A DNA stretch of 64,000 bases from Lobosporangium transversale (Eukaryota > Mortierellomycota > Mortierellomycetes > Mortierellales > Mortierellaceae): assembly GCF_002105155.1 (NCBI RefSeq), contig NW_019028989.1, forward strand, positions 124,001 through 188,000, read 5' to 3'. How positions within the stretch are numbered: position 1 is the stretch's first letter; every line of letters starts with the position of its first letter. The notes beneath the pieces were generated by a model. That model was not told the DNA's origin. It saw only the letters and a program-made list of their open reading frames with translations, and did not search any database. This document shows, one piece after another, positions 47,097-59,646 of the stretch. The translations under genes and the position numbers were made by a program.

Positions 47097-50000
47097 GGCG
47101 TATAAAAAATAGGCTTGAATGATTTAAAAAAGAATGCATGTCTTGTAGCACTCTCTGTTGTAATATAAAAAAAAAAAAAAAGGCCAGTCGCATACACGGA
47201 CATGTAATTGATCGTGGCTTGTTCATTATATGATGATCCAAACCTCCTTAAATGAAAGTACGATTTTAGAATATTGAATTAACCTTTTAAGTTGATTTCC
47301 AGCCTAGGGGCTACACCTAAAAAACGCGTAATTATTCAGAGACGCGTACATGTACTCAAAAATTTGTACCGGTAAAAAAAAGGACATCAGATTATCATCT
47401 TGGAACGTCTTATACAACTTTGTGCCTTTTTCCGAATTAGATTTGCTTAATTGAGCACTTGTTCAAAAATTTGTAAAGTTATACTTGAGCGAGCTGCTTC
47501 ATAAAATAAATATGTAAGGAAAAAAGGGGGGACTCTAATGAAATGAAACTTGAGGCTTTTCTAGGTATGCAGACGAAAGGAAAGAGTTGGAAGCTCAAGG
47601 TCTTTGCAAGGGTTGACAGAGATGAGACAAGAATGACTATAACTAATATTGCTGCCTTTTATGGCAGCGACATTTTGCTACCCTTATATGCTGGGAGTTT
47701 TGCTTCTCTCGGGTTGGAAGCAAACAAACTGGATTCGAGTCGAGAGCATGCTCGGCAGAAGCAAAATGCCGTTTCTATAAAAGGCAACACAATTTGGTCG
47801 TACACAAGCTTCTATTTATTTTGTCATCTGTGCTACAGCATTAATATATGCACTAAATCCTTTCTCCTACGCAATGATTACACTGTAATCGGAAGAAATG
47901 TAGTATAGAGTAGAATGGGCTATGGGATTTGGGAAGAGGACGGCTAATTAATGGGTATGCAATATAAAGTAGATGCCAAAGAAAGGGATATCAACATCAA
48001 TATTTCAATCAAGCAAGTAAAAAACCAATATCTTCTTCAATTCGTCAACAAGCGCTTATTTGGTCCTATTTTGCCAGCAACAGTGCATGCACTGCAGCAC
48101 TGAAGCACTGTAGCACCCAAACTTCCCTCTATGTGTTGCGCATGTGTACTTAAATCGGGCTCTAAAAAAAAAAAAAAAAAGATCGCATCTGTAATTGTGG
48201 TTTTTATTGTTTTCTTTGCTAAACACCCAAGGGTCTAGTGGGTGCGAGGAGGGGGCATTACAAACTCCTGTATATTTCCCTAACCGACCTGCGGACGAGA
48301 AAAGGGAAAGTAAAAAAGGCTTTATGAGAAAACTAGACCCTAGAAAGCACTCAAGCGCACGAGGAGACTAGACTCTTTTTTTTAAAAAAAAGCTAGATCT
48401 GTCACCAATGGCTAATTTGAGAAGTCAAGGGAAGTGGGAACAAAACCTTAAAATGTAAACAGAAGTGTCTAGAATAGAACCAAATCAGACATGCGGTTCA
48501 GGACTTACTTTTGTCGCTTTCCTTTCAGAGTCTCACTTCCATTCATCCTTGTTTTTGCGAACTATTATAAAAGCATGTCTCGAACTTTTTTTATCTATTT
48601 ACCTACATGAAGGAAGAAGACGGAAAATATTATTAGAATTGCGCAAATCAGTCATTTGAATGGAACTCAATCTGCGGCCTCATTTGGAAAACAAAATCGC
48701 ACTTTTATATCTTTTAATGCATAAATTTTATAGAGTAACAATTCAATTGCCTTACAATATCAATTAGAAATGAATGAGATTGTGAAAAACAGTGTGCATG
48801 AACCAACATTCAGCAGGACAACAGTAACTAAAAAAAGACAAGAGTAAAGCGATGTTTATTCCTTGGACATGGTCATCATATATTATCGTGTGATTCCACC
48901 AAGGATGAATTTTTTGTTGTGAATGGTTAAACACACCTAACCCATTTGTCAGGATCCACCTCGTGTAACTATTTTCATTTTGAATCGTCAATAATGTCTC
49001 GACTAAGAGCATTTTTATTTCGAGTAAAGTAAGGAAGCTCTGTCAAAGAGACTTTTTGCCGCTGATGTTAAGCACCACGGGAAATGAAGGATAAGTATAT
49101 ATCTGATGCAAATGTGTTACATGGTTTCATGGAAAGATTGAAGTGAAGACAATTGAGGCGGTCTGAAAAGGTAAACTAATAAACACCCAAGCACACTCCA
49201 ATGGACCAAATGAGGCGGAGATTTTAGCTTTGCCTTTTTTTTTCTTTTTTTTTTTTTCCTGCATCCACCGACTCTTTCATCAATTTCCTCAATTACCCTT
49301 TTCTGTCTTGCTTTTTAGGCTCTTGTCGCTCTGGCCTTGATCTCTATGTATCTGCACGTATTTATGTATTTGCCCCAAACGCCCTGCCCTCTCATTTAGC
49401 CCTATTTATCCCTTTACATTGTTTGTTCCATGTAAGTCAAAAATATGGATCATTCACACTTTACAATCAATTTTCTGTTCCCGTTAAGATCTATGCTACG
49501 TCTTTCACTAATCCAGTGGCATTATTCTGTCATTATATTATCCTCATTTTTTTCGAGTGTATAACATTGTTTTAACCGCTTACTCATTTATTACAGTCTT
49601 CCTACAACCCTATGGCTTTCGGCTCCAAAAGAGAAAATGCTGAAGTAAACAAACCAAAGTCGGGATTGAGCATGCGGCATGAAATTCATCCTGTAATCAA
49701 TCTTCTTTTTTTAATCCGCGTGCGAGTCCCAAGTCTTGTACGTCATCTGTACATTTTAAACGAGGAGGACAAAAAAAAGGTCGTCTTTTCATCTTTTCTC
49801 TCTAGTTCTCATCCATGTTGGCCCACAAGCAGCTGGACTATGTTGCTACAACAAAGTGCCTTGTATCTGAGCTTACTATCAGTTCTATGCTGTTAATGAT
49901 GTTGTGCTTTGGCCAATGCTGATCATCATTGTCACACCACACCGGACAATTGAGTGACCCTTTTTATTATTATTATAAATATGTATATATATTTATATAT

Positions 50001-50293
50001 TTATTTATCCCACATTTTTCCAGCCACTGCCCTTGCATCTAAAATGAGCGTCTCCTTACTCCATTGCTCTACGCGTTATTTATATATCCTTTTTTATCCA
50101 TTTGCATGTAAATGGTCTTATTGGATATGGCCCTACATCCTTGGCATTATGTTTGCATGGCAAACAAAAATATATTGTCCAAGTTCATTGGTTGCACGTC
50201 AGAATACCCTTCCCCTCACTCTCATTTTTTTTTCTGCCTTGGCTTCTTTAATCCATATACCATCTTACAATATTCTTGTTTGTTGCGTTTGTA

Positions 50294-50335
<42 letters not shown>

Positions 50336-51612
50336 CAAGCAAACAAGTTTTTTTATTCATTAATGAACCTTGCTGCATAACAATGCAAGCAACTAAGTGT
50401 ATTCTGGGCATCTATACTTTACCAAGTCCGCACTCATAAAATCGAACTTTGTCATCCTTCCATTTATTTTATTCTTTGAAAAGTATTCAAAAACCGACCT
50501 TGTGCGACGACCCCTATACTATCTCTGTCTTTTACATCTTGTACACAGAAGACCTTATGGGCTCGCTGATGGCTGTCCCTGGATTTTTCAATTGGCAACA
50601 AAGCGCAAACACCTGCCTACAAGTTATTTGTAGGGTACAATGACCACCTGACCTTGCACCATTTTTTCCATCCCCTTGCTTTCCTCTCTTTCTCTTACAA
50701 ACCCTTTCTGTTTCTCCTGAATCTGCTCGGGGCCGGGGATCTTTGATTCGCAAATGCACCATTACGCTTTTGAGCATCTGTTTAGTCATTTTGTAGATTT
50801 TATAGATATAGTTTATTCCTTTTTTAGACTATGTTGGATCGTCCCGCCTAAAACAAAAAAAAAAAAAAAAAAAAAAAAAAACAACAAGAACAGCGACACC
50901 TGTAGCACTACACAACTGTTGTTTGTTTTGACTGACAAATTGCCCCTTTTTTCCGTCCAGTCCTCACTTCTATTGCCTTGCTTTCCTTTCTCTTCCATCT
51001 TCTCTTCAAAGGGCTCATTGCTCTTGAGCTCGTTTGAACCTCCTTTTAAACGTATCAGAGACTTGGAGGGGGGAGGACTAAGCTTCAGTTCTCCCTTTAA
51101 GGCTTAACTGTTCGCTTACAGCAATCAATAAAAAAAAATAAAAAAAAAAAAAAAAAAAAAGCTTATAGTAGCATCCCTTCGATAAACTGCAAATGTACGC
51201 AGGCTACCAATTGCTGCTCTTCACTGTCCAATGGCCTTTGCACCATTTTTTGCTTTTTATTGCCATTGGCTATATTCAGCAAAGACATGTCCAATGAACA
51301 TCTCAGGTCTCGCGACCGCTTAAATGACGGCAATGCATCCTTAGACTCCAAAAAGGCCTACTTCTGTTCGTAAAAATAGTGATAATTATTGATTTTCTAA
51401 GCCCATACTCTTGTTTACTCAAGATTGCTTTCCAGCATTTCTATTTACTTATTGCTTCTTGTACTTTAGCCATTAGCTGAACAAGGAATATTAAAGCAAA
51501 TAATTGCTAAAAGGGGTTTAACGTACCTACTTTTCACTCGATAGGGTTTCCTCAAGAGCTTATTACCATAGCACTTTAGCTTTTAAACTTTAGTATTCGT
51601 AAATCTATACTG

Positions 51613-51645
<33 letters not shown>

Positions 51646-52313
51646 AAAGAAAGAAAGAAATAGCTCGATGTATTTTTAAAGTATTGGACACTACAACATT
51701 CCATGGCGCTTTTGCTCCTTAGCAGAACAGTATGGAAAATATCATGTCATTGTCCAACTTTATACTTTTGCTCGCTTATATTTTTTCAGATCTTCTGAAT
51801 GTTTATGTTCTACTTGTATCACCACACCAGTCTCCCCCTTGCAGACAGAAACAATAAAAAAAAGGCTTTCACTTCCTTCCGCTCCTCTGGATCAACTCTG
51901 TAATGCAATAGCTCTTAGATTTTTACCACATTGGTTATTGAGGCCCATTAAAACATTACTTTTTCTACTTTAAATCTTAGGGCGCAATATGCACTTTATC
52001 ATCAGATAGCATTGAGTGGATTGTGTATGTGGCGAAATTAGAGTTGTATTCTCCTGTTTGTTTGTTGTTGTCAAGTCTCATGTCCTTGATAGCAATCTTA
52101 TTGGTTTTCTTAATTATCACACTTGTATTCAATCTCACGTCCACCACTGCAAGTGTCTCCATTTTGTCCGCACACGTAAATCAAGCTATTACCATACCCT
52201 TGGCACAACAACTGTAGTGTCGACCCTAACTTAGTTTCGCTCTCTCTTTTCTGCATACACACATTTATTCTACCTGTTGATGTCCCCTATAGCCGTTTTG
52301 TATTGACTATATC
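47097..52313. other. 5.2-kb gene-poor region upstream of the FAR1-type regulator
   Basis: No convincing gene. Open frames at 47543-47908 (+, 121 codons) and 49612-49896 lack motifs. A minus-strand frame at 51163-51363, ending GMLL and preceded by a possible AG acceptor, has protein-like composition but no partner exon was found. Long A runs lie at about 50299-50330, 50852-50881 and 51617-51644 (followed by GAAA repeats). A small GCACTG repeat sits at 48087-48114. The downstream part probably includes the long leader or promoter of the next gene. Confidence 0.45.
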
Positions 52314-53456
52314 ATGTCTTCCAGTGCCGAAGAAAGTCCTTTGCATAATCAAAACAAAATCGTCTCAGCTACTCAGCCTATCTCTTCGACAGCAATGTCT
52401 GTAGGAGTCACCGAGGCTTGGGCTGGTTTAGATACAAGCACCCAGCCTCAGCTTAAAGTTGAACCGATGCCACCGTTCAACGGACCCTCCTTGGCTTTGA
52501 ATCTCTCTCACTCATTATCACCAAACACTCGAGTAGAACCACTCCATCCTCAATCTCCCCCATATCCTCTTCATTCGACTGCCTCTCGTCTTCATTTTCA
52601 CTCCTCTGTCCTGTCCATGACTCCGACTACTGCCTCTTCCTCACCTTTAGCTTCTTCAAAAATCATGATGCATACCTCGCAGTTACCTCCGATGCCTCCT
52701 TCTTTATCTATGTCGCATCCTTCACACCATCTTCATCACCACAATGCCATTGGGGCTAGTCCTCCCGGACTATCACAGCAAAACTCGTTTGAGCTGGCTC
52801 ATTTGAACGAGCTTATGACGGGTGAGCTGGTAGTCAGCAAGTCTTCTTCAGCCCTTCAATCGAGCGGTTCCAGTAACAGGCTGCCTCCACCCGCTTCTAT
52901 GCCATCTTTGCCAAATCATACGATGTTTCATGGCCAAGCATCGTCATTCATCTCGATGCAGCAGCAGGTACAATCCCAGCCGCTGTCCTCAACCTCGCAC
53001 TCTAACCAAGGTGCGTTTCAGTCCAACCAGCCTACTATGATCTCAGCTTACTCTACTCATCAAGGTCAACAGAAACAGCAGCCATATCATTGTGCTTCAG
53101 ATTCTACTATGAGCCGTGGGCCGTCCTCCTCATCGAGTTGCTCTACTTCTTCAAGCGCAACGCTTCACCAAGGCCCATATCAGTTGAGCACCGTCAGTAG
53201 TGGAGGTGATGATGCTTGTAGTAACACACATTGTGGCATCAACCAAAACAATGCTGCAATGACAGTACTTGGCTCAACTTCTGCAGGAACTCGCTTTAAT
53301 GATGTGGATTTTAACAAGAACTCTGGGGCCCCTACCACTGAAAAAGTATGATCGCACTGATCTCTGACTTTCACACACCTTTGTTTTTTTATATATTTTT
53401 TTTATTTTTTATTTTTTTATTTTTTTGGCTTGCTCCCTTACCCCTCACCTTTCCCT

Positions 53457-53494
<38 letters not shown>

Positions 53495-54678
53495 TCGTGT
53501 TATCGTTATTGTTTGTCATTTGTTGTTTGCTGTTTGGTGTTTGGTGTTTGGTGTTTGTTTAGTGTTTGGTGTTTTTTTTTGTTTGGTACAGTGGTCTTCA
53601 GCTTATGTCTTCTTTGCACTACATCCCGAATGAAGGAAGCATTGTGTGGCCCGTGGGTTTTTTTTTTTTTTTTTTTTTTTTTCTGAAAATGGGTCTGGGA
53701 AAATTCGAAGATGTAGGAACATATGAGCGTCACTATCCAGTGTAAAAAGGACCATGGCATTTCTTTCAAAGAGAATGGCGGGAAAACAAAAAAAAATTCT
53801 TTGTAAAGGATATACTAAAAAGAGGGAGGAATAGTAGACACCCAGAGGGTCTAGAAATCGGCCAGTGTCAAGCGCAAGGGTATAAAATTTCATTATTAGA
53901 GCCTAATCTATTGTTTATGATCAACAGTGGTTATCGAGAGTGCCGACTAAGAAATCAAGTTTCAATCTCCTTTAATACGATTATTATGATTACGATTATG
54001 ATTACTATTATTATTATTGATGCTGCTCTTGTGGTTGGAGACCCCTGAACACCCGGCTTCCGTTGTATTCATGCGAGACATCTGATTCGGTCAGCTATTC
54101 ATTTCCCTTGCGTTTTTGGGTGAGCGTCCCTATTCTTACAGTATAATATCCAAGCACTGGCAAATGAATGACCAGGTGCATGTTTCCTTCCTCTGTGTTT
54201 GTTTGGGGAAGGGGAGACGAAAAGGGAAGAGTAAAATAGACAGCGCGGGAAGAAACAATATTCAGCTCTCTCTTTTTTCTTTTTTTGATTAAGATAATGC
54301 AATTCAATGGGAGTTTCTGCAACCATGTCCTGTCTCCTGATCATCTGCAGTGTGTGTACTACAATCTGTCTGGGTACACAATAAAAAAAAGGGAAAAAAA
54401 AAAAAAGCGCGCCTGGTGGCTGTTACTCTCACCTTGTACTCCCCTCCTATCCCCCTCTTGGTTTTCCTTTATGGTATTCTTCCCGCGGTTTTCCTTTCAC
54501 ATTTGTCTCTTGGTCATTTCTATTTACCCCCATTCCCACTGGCACTTGAAAAGAAAAGAAAAGAAAAGAAAAAGTCAAATCCTGACATTTATCCTGTTAT
54601 GCATGCTACAACCTCCATTCAATTTCATAACGGCAATTGCACACATCCTTTTCCCGCCCTTGTTCATGATCATGTACG

Positions 54679-54709
<31 letters not shown>

Positions 54710-55707
54710 TCTTTCAATGGCCAACTCCTGCTTTGCCTTTACTGAGAAGGAGCAATGTTCTTTTATGAAAATCAAGGATGAATGGATCGATCGAATGGGC
54801 TGTAGAGGAGGAGGGAGAGAAAGAGGGAGAGAGAGCTGATTATAAAATAGCTAATGAAGGTTTTTTTAATCGTCGTACATGCCTGCGCGTGAAGAAGTCA
54901 TGAATGTGACATGTGTCTCTTGTTTTGTTTGTACATCCTTTACTTCATGGTGTCTCTTCGTGCCTTTTTTTTTTTTTTACAATATGCTCTATTATTCGTG
55001 CATGTCGATGTTAGTCCATATTCGCATATGAACATACACAGAATGTGGGAGGAAGAGAGAAGGAGGGGTCCTCCTTTCCTTTTCTCTCCTCTCCTCTCTT
55101 CCGATTCTCTTTTTTAGTCCTATGGGACCCTGTCTGCTGTCTGATCCTTGTGATTGCATTTTATCCTTTATAATCACCTTTCTTTACTTCATCTGGTCTT
55201 GTATGCATGGTCATATATCATTGTGGTGTCCACTGTGCACCTTTTTTTTTGCATATCGAGCTAACATGTTGTTCTTATTCTATTTTGGGGGGAGTTTTTT
55301 CTTTTTTGGGAAAATGTAAGGGGAGTCAGGATTGAGCATTAGTGTGTTGGTGGCAAAATGGCATTTTGAATGATCAAAATGACTTTATACACTGTTCGGG
55401 CTGTGAATCGTGGTTGTTCATCAAATTTCTTATCTCTGTCCTGTTGACCAATTTAGCTCAGCTTTTTTTTTTTTTTTTTTTTGCTTCGCCTTTGGTTTCC
55501 TACCTAAATTTTCTTTTTCTTTCTTTCTTTTTCTTTTTTTAAAAAAAACAACTTCTCATGATGAATCCTTTCCATTCGTCTTCCATTTTACCTTATGTAT
55601 TCTCCCGCCTTTGTTTCCGATCCACCTATACGCGTGTCCGGTGTTTCCTCGTTTTCTTTCGTTTTGATTATGCGGTCAAATTGTATGTTTGGCGATGGCA
55701 ATCTTGA

Positions 55708-55741
<34 letters not shown>

Positions 55742-56301
55742 CTCGGCCTTTTTTTTTTCGTTAGTGTGTGGTGGTGTGTGTTTTTCCCTTAATGGCCCAT
55801 TCCCGTGCTTGCGTTGGCAGTGCTGACGAAGTTTTTTTTTTTTTTTTAATCAACCTTGATGACCGTTACACTGGTATTTCAACTTGAGCTTCCAGACTAA
55901 GAATAATTTGTCCGTTTACATCCAGTAGCCAACTTCATTTGGGAAAGGAGAATGAGCGCAGGTGTGGATTTAACAGTTTGTAGTTTGTGTTGCGAGTACA
56001 AAAGTGTGCGTCTTGTCTTTGATTGTTTACAGTCTCCCAGTCAAAAGAACATTTTGTGCATGTTCTTGTCTGTCCAGCCTTGGTCACACACACGCACGCA
56101 CGCACACACCCCTCTCTCTTCTCGCGCGCTTTTATCCTTATGCTCTCTTTCTCTCTCTCTCTCTTTTTTTTAAATATATATATATATATATATGTATATA
56201 AACATTTTATTTTATATTATATTATTTTATTATCATTTATATTTATATTTTCGATCTTGTTCTACGCGATATTCAATTTGGTCTTCTTTCTCTCTCTTTC
56301 C

Positions 56302-56350
<49 letters not shown>

Positions 56351-56715
56351 CCTCTCTCTCGTTTCTTCATTTCAATTCTCCTATCCTCTCTCATTTCTTT
56401 TGTCTCCTTTTCTCCCTTTTCTCCCTTTTCTCCCTTTTCTCCCTTTTCTCCCTTTTCTTCCTTTCTCCCTGTCTGTCTAAACACCCTTTCTTCTATTCTT
56501 TTTCTCTCTCGTTTCCTTAAGTGTATCTTACTTTTACTTACCCAAGCTTCCACCTAATTAATATCTGTTAGATGGACGACTTTTATGACAAGCTCCTAGG
56601 CATGACCTTTAAGCAATCAAGCGACGCCATCAGTAAATGTCGCGACTTGGCCCGGGAGCATGGCTTCACAGTCAAGCAGGAGACAAGTTCGAATAAGGTA
56701 ATAAAAAATAAAATA

Positions 56716-56752
<37 letters not shown>

Positions 56753-57464
56753 TTTTCCCAGTTACACACACCAAAGTTCTGTGCATACCATGCACATATT
56801 TTGAGAAACAAGAAAAAAGAAACAAAAAAAAAAAAAAAAAAAGATAGAGAGGGCCATGGATTTATGGGATGATGTATGTGTGAGAGATGTAAGGGAGCGT
56901 TTTTAAAAAAGATATGAATGTGTTTATGAATGTGAGTGGACATGATTGGGCAAGCTGGGATGGGACGGACAGGATCGCTCACCTTGTTTTGTGATATTTT
57001 TATTGTTATTGTTACACTCTTCCACCAGTCCACTGTCCTGGAAGCTCCTCCCTTCCCTCCTTCATCCTCCCCACCTCAATTTTTCCATCCCATTTTTCTT
57101 TCAGTCATTCCGCCCCCATCATTTGTCTCAACTCTATCTTCTCTTCTCTCTTTCTTCTCTTCTCTTCTCTTCTCTTCTCTTCTCTTCTCTTCTCTCTTTT
57201 GAATTCTACTTTTATTCTACTCTATTTTATTTCATTTTCCCTTCATTATCTCTGTGTTACGAACAGTAATCCACACTTGTGGGCACGTCAATGTTAAGAA
57301 GCTCAAATCATGACTGTAACTTAAAAAGGGCGGGATATTTTATCAAAAGTAAGCATTTGAGTTGCATGCATATTTCGCAGCACATTCTGCAAGCATGACA
57401 AAAAGGGACCAAAATGATTTCAACCTCAGACCAAGGGGGGAAGGAGTACAAAAAACAAGGGTTG

Positions 57465-57499
<35 letters not shown>

Positions 57500-57594
57500 C
57501 ACATTAAAGTGTTCTGTTGACGACACCTGCCACAAAATAATCTGTGCTCACAATATCAATTCAGTTCTTTCAAGAATCAATGACGATAACTGCT

Positions 57595-57628
<34 letters not shown>

Positions 57629-59646
57629 GGGGGGGGGGGGAGAGGAGAGGAAGGGGGGAAAGAGAGGGCAAATGAATGAAGAATGAAAGGAAAGCTTGCG
57701 GCTTGTCAGCTCTTGTGACTTTTACAATATGATGTAACAGCCAATGCTCGTCCAACGGAGAGGATGCATGCATCTCTAAGATCAAAACGAGTGTCCTTTC
57801 CTTTTTCTTGTTCTTTGTGTTTACGTTTTTTTCTGTTGGTGTATCATGTATCATGCATTAACGTGCACAAGAGTGTTCCCAAACAGCATTTTATTATTTG
57901 TTGTGACCCACTGTCTCACTAACTAACTATACTCATCTAAATTGGCTGATTTTACTTTTCACTTCCTAGAATGTCTACCTGTACTGTTCACGTGAAGGTG
58001 TCCCTGATTCCGTCAAAAACAACAAGGAGATTAAACGTAAACGATTGTCTATGAGATGCGACTGCAAGTGGCGCATTACCCTATTCCAGCAAGAGTCAAA
58101 GCATTGGGTCTTCCGCAAAGCCATGAACCCAGCTTCTATGACCCATAATCACCCGTTAATCTCACCAGATGATATTCGGCAACCTTGGCCCCAGGCTGTC
58201 TTTGACAGAATCGCGTACTACGCCAGGCAAAGAAACTTGACAACCTCGGATACTCGTGAAAGAATCAAGGAGGATTTTCCAGACTTGATCTGGGATGAGC
58301 GACGCTTCTATAATCGATTGACTGAGGAGCGTAAGCAGATTAAACTACGGGATTCAGAAAGTCGAGTCTTTTCCACGATGGAGCTAGCTGCCCGTGTCGC
58401 CAGTCTAGCCAGCGCAGACCCAACTCTCTCCTACAAAGTCACATCAAGCCTCGAGAATGTCCTAGTTGAGATTTGTGAGCAGCTGCGGATCGATCCCGCT
58501 GGTGCAAACTCGCGCGTTCTGGCTTCGCCGCCTCCCTCTGGAGGAGCAGGAGGGCCTTCAATGAATATGACCTCACCTTCAAACACTAGTCCTGCTTTCA
58601 GTCCATCTTCATCCTCAAACTCGCCACTTAGTTCTTCTGATTACCTTGTGACTTATCCAGGATGTGTCATATCTGTCAAGAATACTCCGAGCCAGAAAGG
58701 ACGCCCTTCCTCTGCTTCATCCCCAGTGGTGGATTCCAGCTACGGTTTGGGCCTTGGAATGCCATCAATCAATGATAGGAAGCGCTCTCTCAGTGAAGAA
58801 TGCTTTACACGGCATGGTATCGGCGGCGCTTCGACAACAGCTCCTTCATTCAGCTCTGCCATGAGTGCTACCCAGATGATGAGCCATCTGGATATGTCCA
58901 CAACCTCGTCAGGAACTGTAGGACCATTGCAAGGACCCCTTCCTGGCCTAGACTCCTCTGTCATGTCTGGGGGCCCTAGTTTGCTGATGATGCAAGGCAA
59001 TAATGGTTATCACCCTCACTCGGGCCCTAATCATGCTCATCAGCAGCAATCACATCATCATCAACAACAACAGCTATACCACCCCCATGATACCCAACCA
59101 CATCATGGCAATCAATCGTTGTCTTCTGGAATGGCCACAGCATTTCGGCCTCATCAACAGTACCATCCATACCAACAACCGCACCATCAGCAAGCGCACC
59201 CGGCTGCTATAAGCCAAGAAGATTTGTCTTCGTCAGAGTTGTCACTAGACCTGGATCCTTCAGATTACACTCGTCAAGAACAAGCTCCGACTATAAAGAG
59301 AAACCATTCAGTAGATATCAAGCAAGAATTTCAATCATTCTATCAACCCATAATATCTACTCAACAACAGCAGCAGCCACCACTCCCTCCACAGGTCCAA
59401 AGACGAACAGGAGGATCTCCAGGGCCAGGAGGGGCCACCAACAGAGCGTATTCACATCCCAACATTCATCCTAATCATTTCTTAGGTGAACCAGAGGACG
59501 TGTTTTCAAACCCTGTGACATTCCAACAGGTGGCTACAACGGGTCAATACCACTACACCACTTCGTCTGGAGCCGGTGGTAGTGGTGGTTATCTTCATAC
59601 GAGCTATCCAGGCACTGGTCAACAGTCCAACAATAATTCAGGGTGA
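52314..59646 (+). CDS. FAR1/WRKY-GCM1 zinc-finger transcription regulator with giant introns
   Basis: Predicted transcription factor, 944 aa, in three exons: 52314-53345, 56572-56697 and 57970-59646. Each junction is GT-AG, phase 0. Exon 1 encodes 344 residues rich in Ser, Pro, His and Gln. Exon 2 (MDDFYDKLLGMTFKQSSDAI, CRDLAREHGFTVKQE) and the start of exon 3 (NVYLYCSREG, LSMRCDCKWRITLF, MTHNHPL) make a FAR1-type WRKY-GCM1 zinc finger with ligands Cys392, Cys416 or Cys418, and His445/His447. The region after it (YYARQRNLTTSDTRERIKEDF, ERRFYNRLTEER) is helical. The rest is Ser/Gly/His/Gln-rich, as in activation domains. Introns of 3,226 and 1,272 nt are far longer than others here. Exon 1 could instead be a separate gene, because exon 2 starts with an ATG directly after its acceptor. 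Confidence 0.72.
56304..56342 (+). repeat. (TC)n microsatellite
   Basis: About 19 uninterrupted TC dinucleotides on the + strand, inside the long intron. Confidence 0.95.
56412..56456 (+). repeat. 9-bp minisatellite CTCCCTTTT, five perfect copies
   Basis: Five exact tandem copies, preceded by one degenerate copy; they form part of a C/T-only block of about 230 nt ending shortly before the exon 2 acceptor. Confidence 0.9.
56698..57969 (+). other. Intron 2 of the FAR1-type regulator (1.27 kb)
   Basis: Begins GTAATA, ends CTTCCTAG, and interrupts the zinc-finger domain. It contains an A run (56720-56749), T runs (57468-57495, 57598-57627) and a G12 run directly after the second T run. Confidence 0.7.
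57153..57196 (+). repeat. (TTCTC)n repeat
   Basis: About eight tandem copies of TTCTC in intron 2. Confidence 0.9.

Larger units (their letters stand above)
53346..56571 (+). other. Intron 1 of the FAR1-type regulator (3.2 kb)
   Basis: Begins GTATGA and ends CTGTTAG before the exon 2 ATG. It is mostly T-rich low-complexity DNA: T runs near 53464-53493, 53659-53681, 54680-54707 and 55712-55741, a TGTTTGG array (53531-53570) and the C/T repeats listed below. Open frames inside are repeat translations. If the two exons are separate genes, this is intergenic. Confidence 0.55.

Noticed and set aside
47543-47908. 121-codon ORF as a gene
   Set aside because: No recognisable domain, no flanking splice sites and no continuation; kept only as a note in the gene-poor region.
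54285-54839. 184-codon ORF in the regulator intron
   Set aside because: Composition is driven by A and T runs (Lys and Phe stretches); no motif and no splice support.
56023-56557. Long Ser/Leu/Phe-rich ORFs in all frames
   Set aside because: They translate (TC)n and CTCCCTTTT repeats.
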